Part shown: in pieces, positions 7,089-15,048 of the stretch
Layout: each line of letters begins with the position of its first letter
Numbering within the stretch: position 1 is the first letter of the stretch
Assembly: GCF_014155765.1 (NCBI RefSeq)
Contig: NZ_SCKT01000002.1
Location: 342,427-406,426, forward strand
Reading direction: 5' to 3'
DNA from: Pantoea dispersa
Lineage (GTDB): Bacteria; Pseudomonadota; Gammaproteobacteria; Enterobacterales; Enterobacteriaceae
Length of the DNA stretch: 64,000 nucleotides
Made by a program: the position numbers and the translations under genes
The notes under the pieces: generated by a model
Database searches by the model: none
Told to the model about the DNA's origin: nothing
Seen by the model: the letters and a program-made list of their open reading frames with translations, nothing else

Positions 7089-7970
7089 ATGCAGATTGAA
7101 GATCTCCGGATTTACGTCGCCGTAATCAAAGCGGGCAACTTTACCGCTGCCGCCGAACAGCTGATGCTCTCCAAGCAGTACGTCAGCCGGCGCATCGCCG
7201 CGCTGGAAGAGTCACTGGGTGCGCGTTTGCTGAATCGCAATACGCGCAAACTGTCCGTTACCGACAACGGCCAGCTGTTTGCCCAGCATGCGCAGCGCAT
7301 TCTGGATGATGTGCAGGAAGCCGAACTGGCGGTGTCCGGTCGTCGTCAGGTGCTGCGCGGCAGTTTTCGTCTCAGCGTGCCGATGTCGTTCGGCATCAGC
7401 CATCTTTCCCCTTATATCGCCGAATTCCTGAGCCAGCATCCCGGTATCCAGTTCCAGGTGGAACTGGCCGATCGGCATGTGGATATGGTGGGTGAAGGTT
7501 TTGATATGGCGATTCGCATCGGCACGCTGCCGGACTCCAGCCTGATCGCCAAACGGCTGGGGGAATTCCGCCGCGTAATCTGTGCCAGCCCGGCCTACCT
7601 GCAGGGCGCCGGCGCACCGCGTGAGCCGGAGGATCTGCTGCACCATCTCTGTCTGCGCTATGGGCGTGAAAGCCAGACCGGCTGGGAGCTGTTTCAGGGC
7701 GACACGCGTAAAGTGCTGGCGGTCCAGGGACCGATGGTCAGCAATAACGGAGAAATGTTGCGTGATGCGGCCGTCGCCGGGCTGGGGATGATCCTGCTGC
7801 CGGAGTTTATCGTGGCTCCGGCGCTGGCGCGAGGTGAGCTGGTGACGGTACTGGATGACTGGCATCCGGCCTCGCTGCACCTGAATGCGCTGTATCCGCA
7901 GCATCGCCAGCGCAGCGAGATCAATCGGGTATTTATGACGTTCCTGCAGGCCAAGCTGGCAGGCAAATGA
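7089..7970 (+). CDS. LysR family transcriptional regulator
   Basis: A 293-residue regulator: N-terminal winged helix-turn-helix (FTAAAEQLMLSKQYVSRRIAA) followed by a LysR effector domain. The frame also opens at GTG 7080; ATG 7089 is preferred because AAGTGGA lies just upstream and the helix-turn-helix is then at the usual place. Divergent from the pirin gene, which is its likely target. It converges with the anti-sigma gene, with a single base between the stops. Ligand unknown. Confidence 0.85.
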   Translation: MQIEDLRIYVAVIKAGNFTAAAEQLMLSKQYVSRRIAALEESLGARLLNRNTRKLSVTDNGQLFAQHAQRILDDVQEAELAVSGRRQVLRGSFRLSVPMSFGISHLSPYIAEFLSQHPGIQFQVELADRHVDMVGEGFDMAIRIGTLPDSSLIAKRLGEFRRVICASPAYLQGAGAPREPEDLLHHLCLRYGRESQTGWELFQGDTRKVLAVQGPMVSNNGEMLRDAAVAGLGMILLPEFIVAPALARGELVTVLDDWHPASLHLNALYPQHRQRSEINRVFMTFLQAKLAGK

Positions 7971-7971
7971 A

Positions 7972-8721
7972 TTAGCCCACTTCGCTGCCTATCGCAGCAC
8001 GCAGCGCCGGTGCGGCTTCGCCGCTCATCGGGCTCACCAGCGCATAGTTATAGTGGCGATCGCTCCAGTATTGCGCCACCAGGTTGTCCGCCTGGCGCGA
8101 TCCCTTTTCCAGCCGCACGGTCTGCGGGCGGATGTACCAGCCAACGCGCGTGCCGCTGGCGGTCTGATACAGCACCAGCGCCGAGGCGCCATGCTCATTC
8201 GCCATCAGGCGCGCGCCGATGAGCTGATAGCCAAAGCGCTCCAGATTGGGCGGCAGCGTACCGTTGATAAAATAGCGGCCCAACCAGCTGGCCAGCTGTG
8301 TCGTCTGGTGGGTGCTAATGTCCATCGTCGCCTGCTGCGCGCCATCGCCGAATAACCGGTAAGCCTGTACCGCATCCTCCATCGGTAACGGATGATTCTG
8401 TAAGCGTTCAGTCATCTGCCAGCCGGACAGGCTGCCGATCCCCAACGCCAGCACCAGCGAGCAGGCCAGCGCCAGCCGCTGATAACGCTGCCGCGCACGC
8501 CGCTGGCGCAGCTGTGCCGGCTGCAGTGGCGTAAAGGTGGTTCGCGCCATATTGCGCTGCAGGCTTTGTTGCAAGCGCAGCTTGTCCTGACGCCAGCCCT
8601 CAACCTGGGCGGCGATGTCAGGATGCTGCACCAACCAGTCGCTGACGGCCTGATGGCTGGCACTATCCAGTTCACCATCCAGCCAGGCGTGCAGCTGGTT
8701 CTCATCGGGCGGGATATTCAT
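7972..8721 (-). CDS. Membrane anti-sigma factor of the catalase/ECF operon
   Basis: A 249-residue protein with an N-terminal cytoplasmic helical region (HAWLDGELDSASHQAV), one transmembrane segment at about 82-101 and a periplasmic C-terminal domain, the layout of ECF anti-sigma factors. It lacks the H-x3-C-x2-C zinc motif of redox-sensing members. Its start overlaps the sigma gene by 4 bp (ATGA). By position and topology it should hold the sigma factor encoded at 8718-9221 at the membrane until a periplasmic signal releases it; that role is inferred. Confidence 0.82.
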   Translation of the reverse strand: MNIPPDENQLHAWLDGELDSASHQAVSDWLVQHPDIAAQVEGWRQDKLRLQQSLQRNMARTTFTPLQPAQLRQRRARQRYQRLALACSLVLALGIGSLSGWQMTERLQNHPLPMEDAVQAYRLFGDGAQQATMDISTHQTTQLASWLGRYFINGTLPPNLERFGYQLIGARLMANEHGASALVLYQTASGTRVGWYIRPQTVRLEKGSRQADNLVAQYWSDRHYNYALVSPMSGEAAPALRAAIGSEVG

Positions 8722-9221
8722 TTTAATCTCCTCAACGTCACCGGGGCCGGCAGGCCTTCGGTCATGTGCTGCAACTGTTTTCTCGCCCGCGACAACCGTG
8801 ACATCACGGTGCCCAGCGGAATGTCCAGCGTGTCAGCTGCTTCCTGATAACGCATGCCTTCCACGTTAACCAGGAGCAGCAATGCGCGACTGTCAGCCGG
8901 CAGACGGGCGAACAGCGCCAGCATCTCATCGGCGATGGCGTGATGCTCAGCCGACTCGGCAAAGGGCTCGGCGCGGCTGAACAGCGTCATAATCGCCTGC
9001 CAGCGCTTGCGGCGCCGTTCGCCATCAATGAACTGATGCCAGAGAATGGAAAATAGCCAGGCACGCAGACTGCGCGTGTCATCGCGCGCCGCGTCCAGTG
9101 CTTTGACCAGCGTGTTTTGTACCAAATCCTCAGCGGCCATGCGCTCACGCGTCAGCCCCAGCGCAAAACGCTGCAAATGCGGCAGTAATGCGCGGATTTC
9201 GTCATCGCTCAATGCAGACAT
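8718..9221 (-). CDS. ECF RNA polymerase sigma factor
   Basis: A 167-residue group IV sigma factor with region 2 (MAAEDLVQNTLVKAL and SLRAWLFSILWHQFID) and region 4 (LLLLVNVEGMRYQEAADTLD then PLGTVMSRLSRARKQL, the -35-binding helix-turn-helix). Its start overlaps the cytochrome b561 stop by one base (TAATG) and its end overlaps the anti-sigma gene. A matching ECF-type promoter precedes the operon, so autoregulation is likely. Confidence 0.92.
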   Translation of the reverse strand: MSALSDDEIRALLPHLQRFALGLTRERMAAEDLVQNTLVKALDAARDDTRSLRAWLFSILWHQFIDGERRRKRWQAIMTLFSRAEPFAESAEHHAIADEMLALFARLPADSRALLLLVNVEGMRYQEAADTLDIPLGTVMSRLSRARKQLQHMTEGLPAPVTLRRLK

Positions 9222-9775
9222 TATTTTTGCTCTCGCACCCGGCGCAGGCCGGTCATGCTACTCAGCACGCCATCCCGTAAAATCAGACCATGCAGCAGCG
9301 CGGCAGCCAGATGGGCCAGAATCAGCGCGAACAGACTAAACGCCAGCAGCGAGTGTAACGGGCGCAGCACGGCATAACTTTCCACGCTAACCGGCAGCAG
9401 CGGCGGCAGCACCAGCCCCTCGCCAATTGTCACCGGAAACCCGCCTGCCGACAGCATTGCCCAGCCTACCAGCGGTTGCGCCAGCATCAGTAAATAGAGC
9501 GCCAGATGGGTCAAATGTGCCACCGTTTGCTGCCAGCCAGGCACCGACGCGGGCATGGCGGGCACACCATAGTAACGCCGCAGCCCGATACGCACGACTA
9601 CCAGCAACGCGATCACCACGCCGAGCGGTTTGTGTATCGCCAGCAGCAGCGAATGGGCAGCCGAGATATCCGCCACCATCGCCACGCCGATAAATAGCAT
9701 GGTCAGCACGGCCAGCGCCATCAACCAGTGTACGATGCGCAGCAGCGGATGAAACAGGGTTGTCTGGTGACTCAT
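9221..9775 (-). CDS. Cytochrome b561 family protein
   Basis: A 184-residue protein with four transmembrane helices. Histidines suited to bind two haem b groups occur in HPLLRIVHW, AIHKPLGV, LRPLHSLL and AHLAAALLH, and the GxFxxxxxxG-like spacing of the family is seen. It lies between the catalase-like gene (4-bp overlap) and the sigma factor (1-bp overlap). Inference: it passes electrons across the inner membrane to the anchored peroxidase, or deals with superoxide as E. coli CybB does. Confidence 0.88.
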   Translation of the reverse strand: MSHQTTLFHPLLRIVHWLMALAVLTMLFIGVAMVADISAAHSLLLAIHKPLGVVIALLVVVRIGLRRYYGVPAMPASVPGWQQTVAHLTHLALYLLMLAQPLVGWAMLSAGGFPVTIGEGLVLPPLLPVSVESYAVLRPLHSLLAFSLFALILAHLAAALLHGLILRDGVLSSMTGLRRVREQK

Positions 9776-10818
9776 GATTTTTTCTCCTGCTGGCGCGCCT
9801 GTTCAGCCGTGCGCAGATTGAAAGATTTCGCGTAAGCGGCGGAGCGCGCGTTGAGCAGCGGATCGTCCGAACCGCTGATGCCCTGCGGCAGGATCAGCGG
9901 ATCGTAATTGATGTCGTTGCAGCTGCCGCCCTGTTGCGGGCTGCTGTCGCGCAGCGTTAGCGTACCGGCGACAACCTGCTGCCGATCGGCTGGCCACACC
10001 TTGCTGGCATCGTTCACCGCATCGCCGGGGTGAGCCACGCTGATCACCAGATCCCACTTCAGCGGTGCGGTCGCCAGCCGGTCGTGCAGGTCGCTCTGCA
10101 GATAATCCGGCTGCTGCTGAGCGGCGCTAATCGGCTGCCATGGCGTACGCGGCACCAGACTCCAGCGCACAAAGCGCGTTTCCCCCTGCGCATTGGTAAA
10201 GCGGAAGGCATTCAGGCTGTTGTACTGCTCCTGTGCCCAGCTGGCGGCCAGTACGTGGGTTTTTACCCAGGCAAAGAACGGTTTAACTTCGGGATGGGCA
10301 ACGGTAAACGCCATCAGCTTTTGCGCATCAGGCTTGCCGGTCTGCGGCAGCGGTCGGCTGGCCTGCTGCTGATCGTAAAAAGCCTGCGGCGTACTGACCG
10401 GGAAAAACGGCAGCGCGTTCATGCCGGTACGCCACTGCTCGCCGTGCGCCAGCTGAAATTCCAGCGCCAGGCTGCGCACCGGCACGCCATAATCCGGCGC
10501 GTGCGGATTACCGCCGGCAATGGCAAAGCGGCCAATCACCGGCACCGTACCCGGCTGGAAAACGCTGGCGCGTGACAGAAACGCCGCGTTGCCGCTGGAG
10601 GTAAAATCGCCGGTAACGCACACGCCCTTGGCATGATTGCGCCGGTATCCCGGATGCACACCGCTGTTTTGCTGCAGCGACTGCACCAGACTTTGCGCAC
10701 TGAGGCGCTGCGGCGTCAGCCAACCGCCTGCAGCAAGAAACAGCACCAGCAGTAATCCGGGAATAATGACCACCAGCAGTAACAACGGCAGATGTCTGAC
10801 CGTAGGTTTAAAGTTCAT
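9772..10818 (-). CDS. Membrane-anchored catalase-like peroxidase (SrpA type)
   Basis: A 348-residue protein with a signal anchor (LPLLLLVVIIPGLLLVLFLA, about 10-29) and a minimal catalase fold. RRNHAKGVCVTGDF carries the distal His62, and ARSAAYAKSF near the end gives the proximal haem ligand Tyr329 with Arg325. It is shorter than true catalases, as in catalase-related peroxidases. An in-frame TTG lies at 10827; ATG 10818 is preferred. First gene of a four-gene operon with cytochrome b561, ECF sigma and anti-sigma. Location is likely periplasmic, tethered to the inner membrane. Confidence 0.87.
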   Translation of the reverse strand: MNFKPTVRHLPLLLLVVIIPGLLLVLFLAAGGWLTPQRLSAQSLVQSLQQNSGVHPGYRRNHAKGVCVTGDFTSSGNAAFLSRASVFQPGTVPVIGRFAIAGGNPHAPDYGVPVRSLALEFQLAHGEQWRTGMNALPFFPVSTPQAFYDQQQASRPLPQTGKPDAQKLMAFTVAHPEVKPFFAWVKTHVLAASWAQEQYNSLNAFRFTNAQGETRFVRWSLVPRTPWQPISAAQQQPDYLQSDLHDRLATAPLKWDLVISVAHPGDAVNDASKVWPADRQQVVAGTLTLRDSSPQQGGSCNDINYDPLILPQGISGSDDPLLNARSAAYAKSFNLRTAEQARQQEKKS

Positions 10819-10848
10819 CTTAGCCAACTCAGTAAGGAAACGTGGGCA

Positions 10849-10876
10849 TAAGACGAACCAGCGCGGCGTTTATTCC
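10849..10876 (-). promoter_or_regulatory. ECF-sigma-type promoter of the peroxidase operon
   Basis: Minus strand: GGAATAA (10876-10870), a 15-bp spacer and GTCTTA (10854-10849). This resembles the RpoE-class consensus GGAACTT-N15/16-GTCTAA and sits 30 bp before the catalase start. It is the natural target of the sigma factor in this operon. Position and match are seen; the pairing is inference. Confidence 0.65.
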
Positions 10877-10889
10877 CGCGCGGTAAAAA

Positions 10890-12113
10890 TTATTTTATGA
10901 CCAGCGCCGGATTACGGCGCGCATCGCGCACCGCAACGGCATGAATCAGCAGCCCCAGCACGGACAGAATGGCCCCAACCCAGCCGGTGGACTGCCAGCC
11001 CAGCCCGGCGGAAATGGTGATGCCGCCGAGCCACGCCCCCAGCGCGTTGGCAATGTTGAACGCCGAGTGATTAAGCGCGGCCGCCAGGGTTTGTGCATCA
11101 CCGGCCACGTCCATCAGGCGGATTTGTAGCACGCTTCCCAGCGCCACCATGGTGCCGACCAGCATCACGTTAAGCGCGCCCGCCAGCGCATAATGCGCGG
11201 CAAAGACAAACGCGCTCAATACCAGCAGCGACCACACCAGCACAATGCGGATGGTTTTCTCCAGCCCGCGATCGGCCAGACGTCCCCCGACAAGGTTGCC
11301 GATAATCATGCCAAGACCAAACAGCGCCAGTATCGCCGGTACCAGATTCTCCGGCAGGTGGGCCAGTTCCATCATGGTGGGTTTAACGTAACTGAATACC
11401 GAGAACATGCCGCCGCTGCCAATCGCGCCAATCGCCAGCGTCAGCAAAACCTGCTTGCGCGTCAGCGCCGAGAGCTCGCGCAGTGGACTGGCCTGCTTGT
11501 CACCGGCCACATTGGGAACCCAAAGCCACACCAGTAACAGCGTCAGCAGCGCCAGTCCGCCGACGATGGCAAACGCATCACGCCAGCCAAACCACTGGCC
11601 GATGGCGGTAACGGCAGGTACGCCAATCAGATTGGCGATGGTTAATCCCAGCAGCACCATCGACACCGCCTGCGCGCGCCGCGCGCGCTCCACCAGTCCT
11701 GCCGCCACCAGCGCCGCAACGCCAAAGAAGGTGCCGTGCGGAAAGCCCGCCAGAAAGCGGGCCACCAGCATCGCAGGGTAGCCCGGCACGACAGCGCTCA
11801 GCAGATTACCCAGCGCAAACAGGCCCATCAGCGTCATCAGGAAATTACGCCGTGAAGCCCGCGCGCCGAGAATAGCCAGCAGCGGCGCGCCAATCACTAC
11901 GCCGAGGGCATAAATGCTGATGAGATGGCCGGCCTCAGGAATGGTGACGTTCAGGCCTTTCGCCGCATCTGGCAGCAGGCCCATGATGACAAATTCACCG
12001 GTGCCGATGGCAAATCCACCGGTGCCCAGCGCGAACAGCGCTTTTGGCACGCTGTGACGCGGCAGCGAGGCCTCGTCCGGAAGCTGAGAAAATTGAGGTT
12101 GTACTGATGACAT
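10890..12113 (-). CDS. MFS transporter, drug:H+ antiporter-1 (AraJ/YdhP-like)
   Basis: A 407-residue protein with 12 predicted transmembrane segments. FAIGTGEFVIMGLLPD in helix 1 and FLAGFPHGTFFGVAA in helix 4 are typical of the AraJ/YdhP/PbuE group of exporters of sugars, nucleosides or drugs. It lies just upstream of the ECF promoter in the same direction but has its own start and probably its own transcript. Substrate unknown. Confidence 0.85.
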   Translation of the reverse strand: MSSVQPQFSQLPDEASLPRHSVPKALFALGTGGFAIGTGEFVIMGLLPDAAKGLNVTIPEAGHLISIYALGVVIGAPLLAILGARASRRNFLMTLMGLFALGNLLSAVVPGYPAMLVARFLAGFPHGTFFGVAALVAAGLVERARRAQAVSMVLLGLTIANLIGVPAVTAIGQWFGWRDAFAIVGGLALLTLLLVWLWVPNVAGDKQASPLRELSALTRKQVLLTLAIGAIGSGGMFSVFSYVKPTMMELAHLPENLVPAILALFGLGMIIGNLVGGRLADRGLEKTIRIVLVWSLLVLSAFVFAAHYALAGALNVMLVGTMVALGSVLQIRLMDVAGDAQTLAAALNHSAFNIANALGAWLGGITISAGLGWQSTGWVGAILSVLGLLIHAVAVRDARRNPALVIK

Positions 12114-12134
12114 GTTTTTTTCCGTACCGCAGGT

Positions 12135-12188
12135 GAAAAAAACAGCAAAGAGGCTGGCGACAGTGTCTGTTCACCAGCCTCTTTGCTG
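12135..12188 (-). terminator. Rho-independent terminator downstream of the ROK kinase operon
   Basis: A 15-bp perfect stem (CAGCAAAGAGGCTGG with its complement, 16-nt loop, 12143-12188) followed on the minus strand by a run of seven T. It lies about 110 bp beyond the ROK kinase stop and just before the MFS start, isolating the two units. Confidence 0.9.
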
Positions 12189-12299
12189 CGGGTTTTAGCG
12201 CGTCAAGCTTAGCGCATTTAAGGTTGAATCGGGTTCAACGAAGTCTTGAGCGCAACACGGTAACCGAAAAGCGCCTGCAACGGGCGAAAGGGCAAAAGC

Positions 12300-13247
12300 T
12301 CAGGACGCGCTGAGCGCCTGCCGCGCCAGCAGCGCCGCGCCCACCATGCCGCCCTGGTGGGCAAACTCGCCCGGCACCACCAGCGCATGCGCTGTGCTGC
12401 GCAACACACAGCGCTGCACCGCATCATTAAGCGCAGCAATCAGCGGGGTGACCGAAGCCAGGCCGCCGCCTACCGCCACCCGCGACGCGCCGGTAATGTT
12501 AATGGTGTAGGCGAGCGGCTCGCTTACCAGTTGCAGCCAGGCTTCTATCGTCTGCTGCGCCCGCGCTTCTGCCTGCTGCCAGCGGGCAATGATTTCCACG
12601 CTGCTGGCGCTTTCAGCGTGCAGCACCTGATGCAGCGTTTCCAGTCCGCGTGCGCCGCCGTAGGTGTCCAGACACCCTGTCTGGCCGCACGGACACGCCT
12701 GGCGCGGCACGCGCACGCGACCATGCGCCAGCGTCACTTCCGTGAGGGTAATCGGCCCGTGGCCCCATTCGCCGGTCAGGCCGTTTTGTCCGGTGATAAT
12801 GCGGCCGTCCGCCACCAGACCACCGCCCACGCCGGAACCGAGAATCGCGCCAAACACCACTTTGTGCCCTTTGCCGCTGCCGGCCAGCGCCTCGGCCAGG
12901 GCAAAGCAGTCGGCGTCGTTGTGCGCGATCACCGGCCGCTGCAGCACCTCACCCAGTTCCCGCGCCAGATTACGCCGGTGAAAAGCCGGGATGTTGCTGG
13001 CAAACATTTCGCCGGTTTGCGGTGCCACAATGCCCGCCGTAGAGATGGCGACAGCCGCCTGGCTGCTGAAATGGTTATGCTGCCCGGCGATCATCTCGCT
13101 GACTCTGGCGCAAAATGCCTGCCAGTCCGTCGCCGGGATTTTTTGCTGATCGAGCAGGGTTAGCCGATCCTGTGCATCCATCACGCCAAGCTTGATAAAG
13201 GAGCCGCCCAAATCGAGGCAGATCACGGTTGAGTGCGGGTGAGTCAT
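12300..13247 (-). CDS. ROK family sugar kinase (NanK-like)
   Basis: A 315-residue ROK kinase without a DNA-binding domain. ATP-binding CLDLGGSFIKLG lies at the N-terminus, the catalytic Asp is in AHNDADCFALAEA, and the zinc site is CPCGQTGCLDTYGG with the histidine of EWGHGP. Closest in type to N-acetylmannosamine or N-acetylglucosamine kinases. Its start overlaps the DppC-like permease by 4 bp, so it is made together with a peptide-type transporter. Inference: it phosphorylates a sugar or amino-sugar part of the imported compound. Confidence 0.85.
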   Translation of the reverse strand: MTHPHSTVICLDLGGSFIKLGVMDAQDRLTLLDQQKIPATDWQAFCARVSEMIAGQHNHFSSQAAVAISTAGIVAPQTGEMFASNIPAFHRRNLARELGEVLQRPVIAHNDADCFALAEALAGSGKGHKVVFGAILGSGVGGGLVADGRIITGQNGLTGEWGHGPITLTEVTLAHGRVRVPRQACPCGQTGCLDTYGGARGLETLHQVLHAESASSVEIIARWQQAEARAQQTIEAWLQLVSEPLAYTINITGASRVAVGGGLASVTPLIAALNDAVQRCVLRSTAHALVVPGEFAHQGGMVGAALLARQALSAS

Positions 13248-14110
13248 AAACGTTTATCCATTACATCGCGCAGGCCGTCGCCCAGCACATTAAAACCGAG
13301 CACGGTAATCAAAATCGCCAGTCCGGGAAATAGGGAGACGTAAATATTTAGCCCGAGAAAGTTGCGGCCATCGCTCATCATGGTGCCCCACTCCGGCATC
13401 GGCGGCTGCACGCCGAGCCCGAGAAACGACAGACTGGCGGCAGAAAGCACCACCGCACCAGCCGTCAGCGTCGACTGTACAATCAGCGGGCCAATGGCGT
13501 TGCGCAGAATATAGTGCGTGATAATGCGCGGGTATCGCACGCCAAGCATATGCGCCGCTTCGATATACTCCATATTTTTCAGTCCCAGCGTCAGGTTGCG
13601 ACTCAGACGTGCATACACCGGGATCGAGAACAACGAAATGGCGATCAGCATGTTTGTCAGCCCCTCGCCGAGCACGCTGACAATCAGAATCGCCAGTACG
13701 ATGCCGGGAAAGGCGAAAATAATATCCATCAGCCACATGATCAGCGCATCAATTTTGCGTCCGGCCAGCCCCGAGATGATGCCCAGAGGAATGCCGATCG
13801 CCATCGAGATGGCTACGCTGAGGCTGACTTCAAACAGCGTGATGCGCGCGCCATAAATGACGCGGGCAAAAATATCGCGGCCGTAATCATCGGTGCCGAA
13901 CCAGTGGGCAGCGGAAGGTGCCTGCAACGTGTTCAACAGATCCTGCTCGATGGGATCCCAGTGAGTGATCAGCGGTGCGAAAAGGGCAGCCAGCACCACC
14001 AGCAGCACCAGCCCGCCTCCGGTCGTGATTGAAGGGTTGCCAAGTAAAAACCTCACGATCTGGTGGCGGCGCGCGGGCGGCGGCTGGAGAGACGTGTCGA
14101 AACTGTTCAT
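13244..14110 (-). CDS. Oligopeptide-type ABC transporter permease (DppC/GsiD-like)
   Basis: A 288-residue inner-membrane permease. A cytoplasmic N-terminal stretch precedes the first helix, then HWFGTDDYGRDIFARVIYGAR and the coupling loop EYIEAAHMLGVRYPRIITHYI are diagnostic of DppC-class subunits. Its ATG overlaps the stop of the DppB-like gene by one base (TGATG). Pairs with the permease at 14110-15030, the binding protein at 15049-16584 and the fused ATPase at 19454-21250. Confidence 0.92.
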   Translation of the reverse strand: MNSFDTSLQPPPARRHQIVRFLLGNPSITTGGGLVLLVVLAALFAPLITHWDPIEQDLLNTLQAPSAAHWFGTDDYGRDIFARVIYGARITLFEVSLSVAISMAIGIPLGIISGLAGRKIDALIMWLMDIIFAFPGIVLAILIVSVLGEGLTNMLIAISLFSIPVYARLSRNLTLGLKNMEYIEAAHMLGVRYPRIITHYILRNAIGPLIVQSTLTAGAVVLSAASLSFLGLGVQPPMPEWGTMMSDGRNFLGLNIYVSLFPGLAILITVLGFNVLGDGLRDVMDKRL

Positions 14111-15030
14111 CAGTCGAACCTTATTTTCGGGTTGAGCAGGCCAATCACTATCTCACCGACCAGATTCATCAACACCACGCCGGTTACCGCCACTAACGTC
14201 ACGCCCTGAATCACCGGATAATCGCGGTATTTCACCGAATCCACCAGCAGGCGGCCAATACCCGGCCAGTTAAACACCGATTCAGTGACCACTGCACCCC
14301 CGATCAGGCTGCCAAAATTCAGTGCGACGATGGTGACAATCGGTATCAACGCATTGCGCAGCGCGTGTTTCCAGTTAACGCTGGCCGATGATAACCCTTT
14401 GGCTCTGGCGGTACGGATGTAGTCCTGACTGAGCACATCCAGCATGCTGGAGCGCGTCATCCGCGCGATCATCGCCATCGGCAGAATCGCCAGCGTCACG
14501 GTCGGCATCACATAGTTGCGCCACGAATCAGCGCCGAGTAGCGGCAGCCAGCCGAGCTGTACCGCAAAGTAGTTCATCGCCAGCAACGCCAGCCAGAAGT
14601 TCGCAATCGAGGCACCGGCAATGGTCAGTACCATGACGATCTGATCGGGAATGCGCTGCCGGTAAATGGCCCCGGTCATGCCCGCCGGCACGCCGATGGC
14701 AATCGCCAGCAGGTACGCCAGCGCCGCCAGCGACAGCGTGTAGGGCAGGCGTTCGCTGATTTCGGTCATCACCGGACGCTGCGACTGCAGCGACAGCCCG
14801 AGATTGCCATGTAGCGCTTCACCGGCAAACCTGACGTATTGCAGCGGCAAAGGCTGATCCAGACCGAGCCGCACGCGCATACTGTCCACTGCTTCCTGCG
14901 GCGCTTCCGGGCCGGCCATCAAGCGTGCCGGATCGCCCGGCAGCGCGCGGATGGCGATAAACACGATGATCGACACACCGAAGATAATTAACGGCAGCGA
15001 GAGCACCTTTTTTGCGACATACGCTTTCAT
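14110..15030 (-). CDS. Oligopeptide-type ABC transporter permease (DppB/GsiC-like)
   Basis: A 306-residue permease with FIAIRALPGDPARLMAG near the N-terminus and the coupling loop DYIRTARAKGLSSASVNWKHALRNA cut into the family pattern, followed by ESVFNWPGIGRLL. These mark DppB/GsiC subunits. It lies 18 bp after the binding-protein gene, in the leftward operon of the M81/ROK locus. Confidence 0.92.
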   Translation of the reverse strand: MKAYVAKKVLSLPLIIFGVSIIVFIAIRALPGDPARLMAGPEAPQEAVDSMRVRLGLDQPLPLQYVRFAGEALHGNLGLSLQSQRPVMTEISERLPYTLSLAALAYLLAIAIGVPAGMTGAIYRQRIPDQIVMVLTIAGASIANFWLALLAMNYFAVQLGWLPLLGADSWRNYVMPTVTLAILPMAMIARMTRSSMLDVLSQDYIRTARAKGLSSASVNWKHALRNALIPIVTIVALNFGSLIGGAVVTESVFNWPGIGRLLVDSVKYRDYPVIQGVTLVAVTGVVLMNLVGEIVIGLLNPKIRFD

Positions 15031-15048
15031 ATCAATCAGCCATCAACA

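Noticed and set aside
10030-10575. 181-codon open frame opposite the catalase-like gene
   Set aside because: It is the antisense shadow of a gene with clear catalase motifs; codon periodicity of GC-rich coding sequence explains it.
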